NCBI GenBank assembly: GCA_964618975.1
Contig: CAZUDI010000010.1
Location: 10,784 to 74,783, forward strand
DNA from: CAZUDI01 sp964618975
GTDB taxonomy: Bacteria > Desulfobacterota > Desulfomonilia > UBA1062
Direction of reading: 5' to 3'
DNA length: 64,000 bases
Made by a program: the position numbers and the translations under genes. Below the pieces are notes generated by a model that worked only from the letters and a program-made list of their open reading frames with translations, did not search any database and was not told where the DNA came from. Position 1 is the first letter of the stretch. The number at the start of each line of letters is the position of its first letter. Below, one piece after another: positions 50,546-59,882 of the stretch.

Positions 50546-52390
50546 TTATGAGGCGAAACTCTCCAAAGCGATTTCCATAACCGAGAGGTCCTCACTCTTG
50601 ATGGCCGTGCAGGCGGCATCCGCCTCGGGCAGCACGTGGTTGATAAAATACTTAGCCGAAGCGAGCTTGCCGGCGTAGAAGGCGGCTTCCCGGTTCTCAC
50701 GGATGAACTCCGCATCGAGTTCCTTGCCTTGGCTGGTCTTTTCCAGATTCTCCTGGGCCACGCGGGCCTGCCACAGCAGCAGCCAGGCACACACCACCTT
50801 GCCCATCAGCATCAGGAAGGGGTAGGCATTGGTCAGCGGCACGAGGAATTTGCCCTCACGCCCGCATTGGCCGAAATACAGCGCCAGCTCTGCCAGGGAA
50901 TCGATACGCTGCTGCACCTTGCCGGCCAGGTCCTTCAGGGACGGCTGCCCGGTGCAGGCGGCCACGGTGGCGTTCATCTCGCCCAGCAGGTTCATGAAAT
51001 AGCGGCCCTTCTTCATGGCGAGCTTGCGGCCCACGAGGTCGAGGGCCTGGATGCCATTGGCCCCCTCGTAGATGGAGGCAATCTTCTCGTCGCGCAGAAA
51101 CTGCTCCACCGGGTACTCGGCACAGAAGCCATAACCGCCGTAGACCTGCACCGCGTTCTCGCACACCCTGAAGGCCACATCCGAGCAATAGGCCTTGCAG
51201 ATGGGCGTGAGCACCTCCAGGATACCCTGCCACTTGTCCTGTTCCTCCTCGCCTGCGGCGGTGCGTTCGCGATCGACGGCCAAGGCGGCGTAGTACATCA
51301 GTGCCCGCATGCCCTCGACGTTGGACTTCATCCACAGCAGCATGCGCCGCACGTCCGGGTGCTGGATGATGGGCACACGCGGGGCCTGCGGGTCCTTGAA
51401 GTCCATGAGCGATGAGCCCTGGAGGCGTTCCTTGGCGTAGCTCACGGCATGCAGATAGGCGATGGAGGCGCTGCCCAACCCCTGCATGCCCACCAGGATG
51501 CGGGCCTCGTTCATGAGCTGGAACATGACCTTCATACCCTCGCGTTCCTGCCCCAGCAGCTCGGCATAGCACGCGCCATTGTCGCCGAAGTTGATCAGGC
51601 AGGTGGAGCTGCCGTGGATGCCCATCTTCTCCTCGATGCCGGCGATCTCGAAGTCGTTGCGCGCCCCCAACGTCCCGTCGTCGTTGACCAGGTACTTGGG
51701 CACCAAGAAGATGGAGATGCCCTTGGTGCCGGGGGGATCGCCCTCAATACGCGCCAGCACGGGATGGATCACGTTGGGGGTGATGTCGTTGTCGCCGGCA
51801 GTGATGAAAATCTTGGTGCCCTGGATGCGGAAGGTGCCGTCCGGCTGCCGGATGGCCTTGGTGCTCAGATTGCCCACATCGCTGCCGGCGCCCGGCTCGG
51901 TCAGGCACATGGTGCCGCCCCACTCGCCGCTGACCATCTGCGGGTGGTACTTGCGCAACTGCTCCGGGGTGCCGTAGGTCTCCACCAGGTGCGCCGCCCC
52001 CTCCCCCAGCCCGGGGTAGGACATGAAGGCGAAATTGTGGGCGAACCACTCATGGGCCGCGGTCTTGATGATCTCGGGCAGGCCCTGGCCGCCGTGCTCG
52101 GGGGGCACGCCCATGGCATTCCAGCCGCCCTCACAGAAAAGCCGGTAGGGCTTGTGGAAGCACTGTGGCACGTAGACCTGCCCGTTCTCCAGCCGGCAGC
52201 CCACCTTGTCCGATTCGGCCAGGGTGGGAAAGACCACACCCTCGGCGAATTTCTGGGCCTCGCTGAGAATCATGTCGAACATGTCCGGCGCAAAGTCTGC
52301 GTACCTCTGGCTCTGACAGAGCTCCTCCACCTTGAGCATCTCGTTCAGCACAAACCGCTGGTCCCGCTCATCCACAATCAGACTTGACAT
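50546..52390 (-). CDS. Acyl-CoA dehydrogenase, long DmdC-like type
   Basis: The protein has 614 residues, longer than the usual 380, as in the 3-methylmercaptopropionyl-CoA dehydrogenase (DmdC)-like class with a C-terminal extension. It has MCLTEPGAGSDVGNLSTKA for FAD/substrate binding, IQGTKIFITAGDND, the catalytic Glu region ASIYEGANGIQALDLVGRKL, and QVYGGYGFCAEYPVEQFLRD. It introduces an alpha-beta double bond, passing electrons to ETF (no etf genes here). The substrate is unknown. It is flanked by acyl-CoA synthetase genes on the same strand. Confidence 0.9.
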   Translation of the reverse strand: MSSLIVDERDQRFVLNEMLKVEELCQSQRYADFAPDMFDMILSEAQKFAEGVVFPTLAESDKVGCRLENGQVYVPQCFHKPYRLFCEGGWNAMGVPPEHGGQGLPEIIKTAAHEWFAHNFAFMSYPGLGEGAAHLVETYGTPEQLRKYHPQMVSGEWGGTMCLTEPGAGSDVGNLSTKAIRQPDGTFRIQGTKIFITAGDNDITPNVIHPVLARIEGDPPGTKGISIFLVPKYLVNDDGTLGARNDFEIAGIEEKMGIHGSSTCLINFGDNGACYAELLGQEREGMKVMFQLMNEARILVGMQGLGSASIAYLHAVSYAKERLQGSSLMDFKDPQAPRVPIIQHPDVRRMLLWMKSNVEGMRALMYYAALAVDRERTAAGEEEQDKWQGILEVLTPICKAYCSDVAFRVCENAVQVYGGYGFCAEYPVEQFLRDEKIASIYEGANGIQALDLVGRKLAMKKGRYFMNLLGEMNATVAACTGQPSLKDLAGKVQQRIDSLAELALYFGQCGREGKFLVPLTNAYPFLMLMGKVVCAWLLLWQARVAQENLEKTSQGKELDAEFIRENREAAFYAGKLASAKYFINHVLPEADAACTAIKSEDLSVMEIALESFAS

Positions 52391-52453
52391 AACGTTCTTT
52401 CCTCCTTTAGCTGTTATTTCTATCTCTTGTTGTCTTGTACATCTCTAAGGGTG

Positions 52454-53860
52454 TTATATTGCCGCAACAGCCACAGGCTGATCTGCATCCTGGCAGACCC
52501 CCAGCTTCTTCGTGAGTGCTCGTGAATATTCATGGGAGACGACCAGGGCCCGCACCGCCTCCTCCGGTGAGAGGAAGACCGGGATCTGGTGCGTACTGCG
52601 GATATCGAGGATCTTCTCCACCGTGTTGGGGATGTAGATGGCAGCAGGCTTGCCGAATTCACGGCACATGGCCACCAGCTCCCGCGTGGCATCGATGATG
52701 AAATCCTGCCAGACATTCGGGATGGGCAGCAGCCCGTCCACGCTGTCCGACGAGAGCAGGATCTCGTAGATATCGAGGAAGGTCTGGATGTTCAGGGCCG
52801 GCCCGAGGTCGATGGGGTTGGCGGCGTTGTAGAGCTGCCCGACCTTGCGCAGCCGTGACTGGACATCCTCGCTCAGACGGGCCATCTCGAGCCCCCCAGA
52901 CACGAGCAGGTCCGCCGTGATGCCACCCAAGGCCCCGGTATTCGAAATCACGGCGATGCGCCGACCCTTGAGGGGCGGCATGGTGGTGAAGATCTTGGGC
53001 AGGCTGAAGAGTTCGCTGATGGCCTGCACGCGGATCAGCCCTCCCTGGCGACAGGCGTTCTCGAAGACCACGTCGTTGTTGGCCATGCCGGCGGTATGGC
53101 TCAGGGCGGCCCGGGCGCCGGCCTCGGTCCGGCCCACCTTGTAGACCAGGATGGGCTTTCTCACGCGGCGGGCGGTCTGAAGCAGCTTGGTGCCCTGACG
53201 CACGTTCTCCAGGTACATGCCGATGACCTCGGTATTATCGGAGGCGAAATAGGCCAGCAGGTCGGCCTCGTCGATATCCGCCTTGTTGCCGATGGAGACC
53301 AGCTTGTTGATCTTGGCCACATCCCGTTCCATGGATTCGAGAATCAGCGCCCCCACCCCCCCGCTCTGGACGATGTACGAGCAGGTTCCCGGGTGGGCAA
53401 AGACGTCGCCGTACTTCTCAGGCGCCCCGCCGAAGAGGCAGCAGAAGCGGCTGTGCGCATCCAGCAGGCCCAGGCAGTTGGGGCCGATGAAGCGCATGCC
53501 GAAATGCCCTGCTATCTCATCCACCTCGGCCTGTAACCGACGCCCCTCCGGTCCCTCCTCGGCGAATCCCGCCGACTGGATGATGAAGCGGCGGATTCCC
53601 TTGACGCCGCAGGCGCGCACCGTCTCGGGGACCAGACGTGCCTGGATGATGATCACCGCCAGATCCGGGCATTCCGGCAGGGCCTCCACCGCGCTGAATC
53701 CGGGATAGTCGTGCGACGGCTCTCCCCGGGGGTTGACCACGCAAACCTTCCCGGCATAGTCGATATGACGCAGCAGCTTGCAGATCGTGGAGCCGAGGTT
53801 GAAGGGGCTGTTCGAGGCGCCCACGATCACCACCGACCGCGGATTGAAAAACTTATCCAT
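52454..53860 (-). CDS. Acyl-CoA synthetase (NDP-forming) alpha-subunit-like protein
   Basis: The protein has 468 residues from ATG 53860 (an upstream frame extension runs into the padR leader). The CoA-binding start is PRSVVIVGASNSPFNLGSTICKLL, followed by FIGPNCLGLLDAHSRFCCLFGG, YIVQSGGVGALILESM, VSIGNKADIDEADLLAYF, and phospho-His region ARAALSHTAGMANND. The protein ends where the ATP-grasp (beta) domain would begin. It therefore needs a separate beta subunit or works without ADP phosphorylation. It is related to but distinct from the full-length neighbour at 48.2 kb. Confidence 0.87.
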   Translation of the reverse strand: MDKFFNPRSVVIVGASNSPFNLGSTICKLLRHIDYAGKVCVVNPRGEPSHDYPGFSAVEALPECPDLAVIIIQARLVPETVRACGVKGIRRFIIQSAGFAEEGPEGRRLQAEVDEIAGHFGMRFIGPNCLGLLDAHSRFCCLFGGAPEKYGDVFAHPGTCSYIVQSGGVGALILESMERDVAKINKLVSIGNKADIDEADLLAYFASDNTEVIGMYLENVRQGTKLLQTARRVRKPILVYKVGRTEAGARAALSHTAGMANNDVVFENACRQGGLIRVQAISELFSLPKIFTTMPPLKGRRIAVISNTGALGGITADLLVSGGLEMARLSEDVQSRLRKVGQLYNAANPIDLGPALNIQTFLDIYEILLSSDSVDGLLPIPNVWQDFIIDATRELVAMCREFGKPAAIYIPNTVEKILDIRSTHQIPVFLSPEEAVRALVVSHEYSRALTKKLGVCQDADQPVAVAAI

Positions 53861-53903
53861 CAAGGCCTCCTGGTTGCATACGCATGTCTTGAGCCCACGG
53901 CCC

Positions 53904-54437
53904 TTATATGTCACCCGCTGGGGGGGAAAGGGATCTCCGGCGGAGTTCCTCCGCATATTTCGCCTTGAGCCCCTCGAGCATGTCGATGATGGTCAGCAGC
54001 ACGAAGCGCCCGTTCTCGTCGGCCACCTCGCAGGTCTCAATCTCCATCTGCCGCAGGTCCTCGAGCTGTTCGTCCAGGGCGGAGATCTCGGAGACGAACT
54101 GCTCGAGGATCTGTCCCCCCTCGAGGAAACGGAAGAAGAAGGCCCGCGTAAGGAAGTCGATCTGATAGTCCACCGGCGTGGGCGCGGCGGTGAGCTTCTT
54201 GTAGAAGAGCTCCCGGCCCTGGGTCGTGACCGTATAGACGTGCTTGTTGGGCTTGCCGGTCTGAATGACTACCTCCTTGCGCACCAGGTCGGACTCCTCG
54301 AGTTTGCGCAGGGCGGGATAGATCTGATTGAGACTGAGGTTATAGGAAACCATCATCTTGCCCGAGATACGCTTGATCTTGTAGCCGGTCTTGGGTCCGG
54401 ACATGAGGAAGCCCAGGATCATCAGTCCTGTATCCAT
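53904..54437 (-). CDS. PadR-family transcriptional regulator
   Basis: The protein has 177 residues. The N-terminal winged helix (LMILGFLMSGPKTGYKIKRI, NLSLNQIYPALRKLEESDLV, NKHVYTVTTQGRELFYKKL) is followed by a helical dimerisation part (about 100-165). Because it heads the acyl-CoA operon and two AT-rich palindromes lie just upstream, it is likely to control itself and the operon in response to an acyl or aromatic ligand (inference). Confidence 0.9.
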   Translation of the reverse strand: MDTGLMILGFLMSGPKTGYKIKRISGKMMVSYNLSLNQIYPALRKLEESDLVRKEVVIQTGKPNKHVYTVTTQGRELFYKKLTAAPTPVDYQIDFLTRAFFFRFLEGGQILEQFVSEISALDEQLEDLRQMEIETCEVADENGRFVLLTIIDMLEGLKAKYAEELRRRSLSPPAGDI

Positions 54438-54463
54438 CTCAATACTCTCCGTAACAACTATTT

Positions 54464-54475
54464 CAATTTAAATTG
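54464..54475. promoter_or_regulatory. 12-bp perfect palindrome upstream of padR
   Basis: CAATTTAAATTG lies 26 bp upstream of the padR ATG. It is a candidate PadR operator in an AT-rich pocket. Confidence 0.45.
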
Positions 54476-54486
54476 CTTTATATGAA

Positions 54487-54528
54487 TATACTTTATTTGA
54501 AAGTATACCTGTTCCCCTTGCCTGTCAA
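54487..54528 (-). promoter_or_regulatory. padR promoter with overlapping dyad
   Basis: On the minus strand TTGACA (54523-54528) is followed after 15 bases by TATACT (54502-54507). The inverted repeat TATACTTT, ATTTG, AAAGTATA (54487-54507) covers that -10. The spacing is short, but the dyad placement fits repression. Confidence 0.5.
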
Positions 54529-54832
54529 GTACCATCATCCACCCAGGGGCGCCCGGACGTTTCAAACTCAGGGTCCGTACAGACGGCCTGCCCTCCGGAA
54601 AGATAACGCCTTCGTTTATTTCGCGTAATCATGGGTATGAACCCCAGGGCAAGCCTAAGGACCCAGCTTTTTGCTGCAAGCAGCCAGGGAATTCGACCCA
54701 TAGCGATTAACACGTTTAAAAAAAAGCCAACCAGTGGTATGTTTAAAACAATGTAGTGAGGTATGAATTGGGGATTGTTGGTGCCGTGGGGGGGAGAGCC
54801 ATGCAGGTAAATCTCGGGGGTGATCGCACACC
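54529..54832. other. Intergenic region upstream of the RND gene
   Basis: It contains repeat R12 (54626-54710). After it lies an AT-rich tract (54711-54770, TTTAAAAAAAAG and TTTAAAACAATG) that probably holds the promoter of the RND gene. No clear boxes were assigned. Confidence 0.4.
54626..54710 (+). repeat. Dispersed element, reference copy R12
   Basis: This 85-bp copy begins TAATCATGGGTATGAACCCC. The complement of its 3' end begins TAATCGCTATGGGTCGAATT. The two ends are thus imperfect inverted repeats of about 20 bp with a 3-nt indel. The interior has AGGGCAAGCC and the GCTGCAAGCAGC hairpin. Confidence 0.85.
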
Positions 54833-57229
54833 ATGAACAGAGTCGTGCGCTTAAGTGTCTATCACCCTCTCTGGGTCATCGCCGTCATAACGTTAATCTC
54901 GGTGCTTTTTGCCCTCGCGCTGCCCGGAATCCGCATCGACAGCCGTATCGAAATCTTCATCCCCACCGACAATCCGGTGCGGATGCTCTATGAAGAGAAC
55001 CGCGCGGCATTTGACTCCCGCGAGGAGACCATCATCGGCATGGTGGCCGACTCCATCTATACCCCGGGCACCTTAAACAAGATTCACGCCATGAGTGAGG
55101 CCATCAGCGCGATCCCCCTGGTGGACCAGGTGACGAGCATCCTCACGATCGACTCCATCACCGGGGACGCCACGGGGATCACGGTGGCCCCTCTGGTGGA
55201 CGAGGATAGCCTCCCGCAGAGCGCCCCGGAGATGGAGACCCTGCGGCAGAAGATTGAGGCGTGGGATTTCTATGAGGGCCTGGTCGTCACCCCGGACGCC
55301 CGGGGGGCGCTGATGGCGGTGACCTTCGAGCAGGGCACCGAGACCGACGCGATCACCCCGGTCTATCACGAGCTCGAGGCCATCGCCGACGCCTATCGCG
55401 GCCCCGAGCATATCTTCATCTCGGGTGTGCCCGTGGTCAGCGCACTGACGGGCGAGTACATGCTGCGTGACATGCAGATCTTCGTGCCCTTCGTGAATCT
55501 CGTGATCATCGTTTCACTCCTGATCTTCTTCCGGCGGCTGGTCGGCGTGGTGCTGCCCCTGCTGACGGTGAGTATCTCCACCCTGTGGACCTTCGGGCTC
55601 ATGGCCCTGCTCGGAATCCCCATCACCACGGTCACAAGCGCCTTGCCGGTGATCCTCGTGGCCCTCGGCAGCGCCTACGGCATCCACGTGCTGGAGAGCT
55701 TCCTCTCGGAGTATGCCGGCCAGGAGGCCGGCAGGGAGGGCGTCGTGCGCGCGGTCGAGCGCGTGAGCGCCCCCGTGATCATGGCCGGGCTTACCACCAT
55801 GGCGGGCTTCGCCTCGCTGCTGACCTCGGAGGTGGTGCCCATCGCCCAGCTCGGCCTGCTGGCAACCTTCGGTACCGGCGTGGCCTTCTGTGTCTCGCTG
55901 AGTCTGATCCCCGCCATCCTGTCACTGTGGGTCGGCCCGGGGTCGCGACGCGTCCCCGGGGTGCACTCCCGACACGACCTGATCGGGCCGATCCTGGGGC
56001 AGCTGTCGCGCCTGGTTCGCTCTCACAGCCGGGGTGTGCTCGCCTTAAGCGCGCTAGTCCTGGCCCTCTCCCTCGTTGGATCACTGCGGCTTGAGAGCGA
56101 TATGGATCCGGTCAAACATTTCCGCACCGACAGCCCCCTCCGCCAGGCGGATGATGCCCTCAACGAAATCTTTGGCGGGACTTCCATGTTCAATGTGGTT
56201 ATCCAAGGCGAGGATCCGGACGCCGTCAAGGACCCCGAGGTACTGCACCTGATCGATGCGCTCCAGCGCAAGCTGGCCGCCATCGAGGGGGTCGGCAAGG
56301 CCGCTTCCCTCGTGGACCTCATCAAGAGGATGAATCAGGCCATGCACGCGGGCGACCCGGCCTTTTATACCATCCCCGAATCCCGGGACCTCGTGGCCCA
56401 GTACCTGCTGCTCTACTCCTTTGCCGGCGGCAGCGGGCTCGAACGTTTCGTGGACTACGATTATCGTTCTTCCCAGATCGTGCTGCAGCTCAAGTCTCAG
56501 AGCGGACTGCTGGCCGAGAAGGTCCTCGCGTCCCTTGAGGAATTCCGGCGTGCCGAGGCACCTGTGTCCAACCTCGAGATCTTCGCCACCGGGATTGCGG
56601 CCATCACGCGCGAATTCAACCGCATCGTGATCAAGGGCCAGATCGCGAGCTTCATTACCTCGCTGGTCCTGGTTCTGCTCATCACCACGCTCATTTTCCG
56701 CTCGCTGAGACTCGGGGCTTTCAGTCTGCTGCCGCTGTGCGTGCCCATTATCCTGAACTTCGCCGTCATGGGGATTACCGGCATCACCCTGAATGCGGCC
56801 ACGGCCATGATCGCCTGCGTCACCATCGGGGTGGGCATCGACTATTCCATCCATCTCATCGCGCGCTGGCGGCACGAGGTGCGCGCGGGCCACGAGCCCG
56901 AAGACGCCATCTATATCGCCATCGGCACTGTCGGCCGGGCCATCTTCTACAACGCCCTGGCGGTGGCCGCGGGATTCCTGGTGCTCCTGCCTTCGAAGTT
57001 CGTGCCCATCGTGCAGATGGGGCTGCTCACCGCCCTGGTGATGCTGGCCAGCGCCGTGGCCGCCGTCACGCTGCTGCCGGCAGCGCTGAAGCTGTCCATC
57101 CCGTACCTGTCCGGGAAGGAGAGATACGGGCGTCAGGCAAACATGGCCTGGGAAAAACATGCCACCGGTCCTCAGAAAACGGGAACTCAGAGACATGCCG
57201 TTGGTGCCAGGAGAATCAAGCCTCATTGA
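54833..57229 (+). CDS. RND/MMPL-superfamily exporter
   Basis: The protein has 798 residues with a duplicated layout: a membrane helix near the N-terminus (PLWVIAVITLISVLFALALPG), a periplasmic domain, five helices, then the same again. It has MMPL/SSD-type segments ALGSAYGIHVLESFLSEYAG and TIGVGIDYSIHLIARWRHEV. Related proteins export hydrophobic compounds such as hopanoids (HpnN) or lipids. The next two genes encode a LolA-like protein and an outer-membrane DUF1302 protein, so a trans-envelope lipid transporter is likely. Confidence 0.87.
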   Translation: MNRVVRLSVYHPLWVIAVITLISVLFALALPGIRIDSRIEIFIPTDNPVRMLYEENRAAFDSREETIIGMVADSIYTPGTLNKIHAMSEAISAIPLVDQVTSILTIDSITGDATGITVAPLVDEDSLPQSAPEMETLRQKIEAWDFYEGLVVTPDARGALMAVTFEQGTETDAITPVYHELEAIADAYRGPEHIFISGVPVVSALTGEYMLRDMQIFVPFVNLVIIVSLLIFFRRLVGVVLPLLTVSISTLWTFGLMALLGIPITTVTSALPVILVALGSAYGIHVLESFLSEYAGQEAGREGVVRAVERVSAPVIMAGLTTMAGFASLLTSEVVPIAQLGLLATFGTGVAFCVSLSLIPAILSLWVGPGSRRVPGVHSRHDLIGPILGQLSRLVRSHSRGVLALSALVLALSLVGSLRLESDMDPVKHFRTDSPLRQADDALNEIFGGTSMFNVVIQGEDPDAVKDPEVLHLIDALQRKLAAIEGVGKAASLVDLIKRMNQAMHAGDPAFYTIPESRDLVAQYLLLYSFAGGSGLERFVDYDYRSSQIVLQLKSQSGLLAEKVLASLEEFRRAEAPVSNLEIFATGIAAITREFNRIVIKGQIASFITSLVLVLLITTLIFRSLRLGAFSLLPLCVPIILNFAVMGITGITLNAATAMIACVTIGVGIDYSIHLIARWRHEVRAGHEPEDAIYIAIGTVGRAIFYNALAVAAGFLVLLPSKFVPIVQMGLLTALVMLASAVAAVTLLPAALKLSIPYLSGKERYGRQANMAWEKHATGPQKTGTQRHAVGARRIKPH

Positions 57230-57270
57230 AAGAAAAACCAGGTCCTGTGACCGGGGGGAGAGGAGGAACC

Positions 57271-58062
57271 ATGAAAGGCAAATCCACCTGTATGAAGATG
57301 CTCTTGGGTGCCGGCTGCCTGCTGATTTTTGCGGGCAGCGGCTGGGGCACGGAGCCCGACGCTTACGGGATCGTACGCCAATCACGGGACCTGATGGACC
57401 AAGCCCGTGACAGTGTGGCCGAGATGACCATGACACTCGTCAACCCCAAGGGGGGGCAGCGTCTCCGAAAGCTGATCACCTATGCCCGGCGGGATGAGGA
57501 CGGCCGGGATAAAAGCCTTCTGGTCTTCAAGTCCCCGCCGGACGTCAAGGGCACGAGCTTCCTCGTCTGGAGCGATCCCGAGGGGGATGCGGACCAACAG
57601 TGGCTCTATCTGCCGGCCCTGGGCCGGGTGCGCCAGATCGCGACCGCGAGTAAGTCCGAGAGCTTCATGGGCACCGAGTTCAGCTACGATGATATGGGAA
57701 CTCACGACATCGACGACAGCACCTACACCCTCTTGAAAAGCGAGGAGATCGAGGGCGTCGGGTGCTACGTCATCGAGGCCCGCCCCAAGGAACCTCACAG
57801 CTATGGCAAGATGATCCTCTGGATACGCAGCGACAACTACATCCCGGTGCGCACCGATTTCTACGACCTCAAAGGCCGTCTCCTCAAACAGGGCCGCTTC
57901 AGCCGCATCCAGACCATCAAGGGCATCGCCACCCCCACCCTGATCGAGATGGAGAACCTGACCAACGGGCGCAAGACCATCCTGGAACTCAGCAACATCC
58001 GGTACGACACCGGGCTTTCCGAGGACCTGTTCACCCAGCGGCAGATGATGCGGGGTCGTTAG
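57271..58062 (+). CDS. Periplasmic LolA-like outer-membrane lipoprotein-sorting family protein
   Basis: The protein has 263 residues from ATG 57271 (GAGGAGG upstream). The signal peptide (MLLGAGCLLIFAGSGWG) is followed by a half-barrel fold: MTMTLVNPKGGQRLRKLITYAR, SFLVWSDPEGDADQQWLYLPALGRVRQI, and MGTEFSYDDMG. This is the class found with RND exporters rather than true LolA. It probably shuttles a lipid across the periplasm. Confidence 0.85.
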   Translation: MKGKSTCMKMLLGAGCLLIFAGSGWGTEPDAYGIVRQSRDLMDQARDSVAEMTMTLVNPKGGQRLRKLITYARRDEDGRDKSLLVFKSPPDVKGTSFLVWSDPEGDADQQWLYLPALGRVRQIATASKSESFMGTEFSYDDMGTHDIDDSTYTLLKSEEIEGVGCYVIEARPKEPHSYGKMILWIRSDNYIPVRTDFYDLKGRLLKQGRFSRIQTIKGIATPTLIEMENLTNGRKTILELSNIRYDTGLSEDLFTQRQMMRGR

Positions 58063-58065
58063 AGG

Positions 58066-59580
58066 ATGGTTCGGCGGGGGCTCCTGCTGCCGGTACTGCT
58101 GATTATTGCCCTGGCAGCCGCTACGCCGGTGCGGGCCCTGGAATGGGAGCACCCGGGCGGGACGATGAGCCTCAGCGGATATCTGCAGGCCGGCGCCGTG
58201 CTCGCCTGCGACCGCCACACCAAAGACGAGGATCCCTCCTACACCTTCGGCCTGCAGCTCAGTGCGGATCTTGGACCGCAGGCCTCAGGTTTTATCGCCC
58301 TTACCGGACGGGACGACGGCACGGTCATGGCACCTCAGGACGGCCGCCTGTTCACCGACCCCCACGGTGTTTACCAGGACCGCAACCCCTGTCTGAACGT
58401 GGACGAGGCCTATATCGATTACTATACCGATCGGGCCGACCTGCGCATCGGCATCCAGAAGTTCGCCTGGGGCCGTCTGGACGAAATCAACCCCACCGAC
58501 AATCTCAACCCCGAGGACCTCACGCGCGCCACCCTGGAAGAGGAACAGACGCGCAAGATCGGGGTACCGGCGATCAAAACCAACCTGTATACCGATCTCA
58601 TAAACGCCGAGATCGCCTGGGTGCCTTTCTACGTGCCCTACCGTCTGCCCACATCCGAGGAACGCTGGTTCCCGCCGCTGCTCATCCCCCCGTGCTGCAT
58701 TCAGCCCCGCACCCTGACCGACGACATCCCCCTGACGGCCAGCTACCGCGACGTGGAGCGACCGGCCCTGACGCTGGCCCACTCACAGCTCGGGATGCGT
58801 CTCTCCCGGCATCTCGCCGGGTGGGACCTCTCGGCCAGCTACTTCCGGGGCTACGACCCCCAGCCCACCATGCGCGCCCCCACGCTGATCCTCATCGAGA
58901 TCCTCAACCCGCTGGCCTTTGACTACACGGCACGCGCCATTACCTTCCCGACCCCGAGCCTCCACCGCATCCAGGTCTTCGGCCTCGACTGGAGTACGAC
59001 CATCGGGGGCCTGACGCTGAGGGGCGAGTGGGCCTATGCCGACGGCAAATATTATCTGCGCACCCTCAGTGACGTTTTGCGGCGGGAGGCCAGCCCGCAA
59101 CGCGAAGAGGCCCTCATGCGGCAGGTCATCGAGCGCTACCTGCGCTCGGGGGGGAGCGCCACCTCACAGACGATCCTCGTCGAACCGCAGATCGAGACCC
59201 AGCGGGATTCCATGAAGTACGGCCTCGGCCTCGATTACATGCGGGGTGAGACCACCTTGAGCCTCCAGTGCATCCAGGAATACATCCCCGACTATCCCCG
59301 CTATGAACATCTCTATTTCAACAAAAAGGGACTGGATACCACCCTGACCCTGGCCCTCAGGCACTTCCTGCTCCAGAATACCCTGGAGCTCACCCTGGCG
59401 GGGATGTACAACATCGAATACCGGCATTACCTGGTGCGCCCCTCGGCCACCTACCGTTTCTCGGAGCGCCTGCAGGGCACCCTGGGCCTGATCGTCATCC
59501 AGGGGAAGTTCGAAGATTCGCTCCTCGGGCAGTTCCGCGACAACGACCAGGTGTATGCCGGGCTGAAATACAGTTTCTGA
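58066..59580 (+). CDS. DUF1302-type outer-membrane protein
   Basis: The protein has 504 residues with a signal peptide (about 1-25, LLLPVLLIIALAAATPVRAL). The body shows alternating beta strands and a terminal strand ending in aromatic Phe (YAGLKYSF), the outer-membrane insertion signal. Conserved AYIDYYTDRADLRIGIQKFAWGRLDEINPTDNLNPEDLT is the DUF1302 hallmark. It starts 3 bp after the LolA-like gene. It is probably the outer-membrane receiver of the lipid-export triad. Confidence 0.83.
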   Translation: MVRRGLLLPVLLIIALAAATPVRALEWEHPGGTMSLSGYLQAGAVLACDRHTKDEDPSYTFGLQLSADLGPQASGFIALTGRDDGTVMAPQDGRLFTDPHGVYQDRNPCLNVDEAYIDYYTDRADLRIGIQKFAWGRLDEINPTDNLNPEDLTRATLEEEQTRKIGVPAIKTNLYTDLINAEIAWVPFYVPYRLPTSEERWFPPLLIPPCCIQPRTLTDDIPLTASYRDVERPALTLAHSQLGMRLSRHLAGWDLSASYFRGYDPQPTMRAPTLILIEILNPLAFDYTARAITFPTPSLHRIQVFGLDWSTTIGGLTLRGEWAYADGKYYLRTLSDVLRREASPQREEALMRQVIERYLRSGGSATSQTILVEPQIETQRDSMKYGLGLDYMRGETTLSLQCIQEYIPDYPRYEHLYFNKKGLDTTLTLALRHFLLQNTLELTLAGMYNIEYRHYLVRPSATYRFSERLQGTLGLIVIQGKFEDSLLGQFRDNDQVYAGLKYSF

Positions 59581-59882
59581 AAATCTGAGGACGATGGGTA
59601 ACAAAGGCGCACGGCTTCCGCCAGCACCCGCCCAACCTCGTCCTTGTTTCTCCTGAAAAGGTCTTTCACAATGCGTCTAGGGGGTGAAGCTCCCCCCCCC
59701 TGTGGCCCGTACCCATGTCGGCTCAGGGTGTGAGTTGCACCGTCCCACCTTGCAGCGCAGGCATAAAGTCCCACGGGATATGTTTCTTATGATTTGCCGC
59801 CTTGGGTCTGGAATGTTATAACCCATATCTACGGCGTCACCATCTGACGTCCTGCAGTTTTATGGAGGGAGGGATTTGTCAC

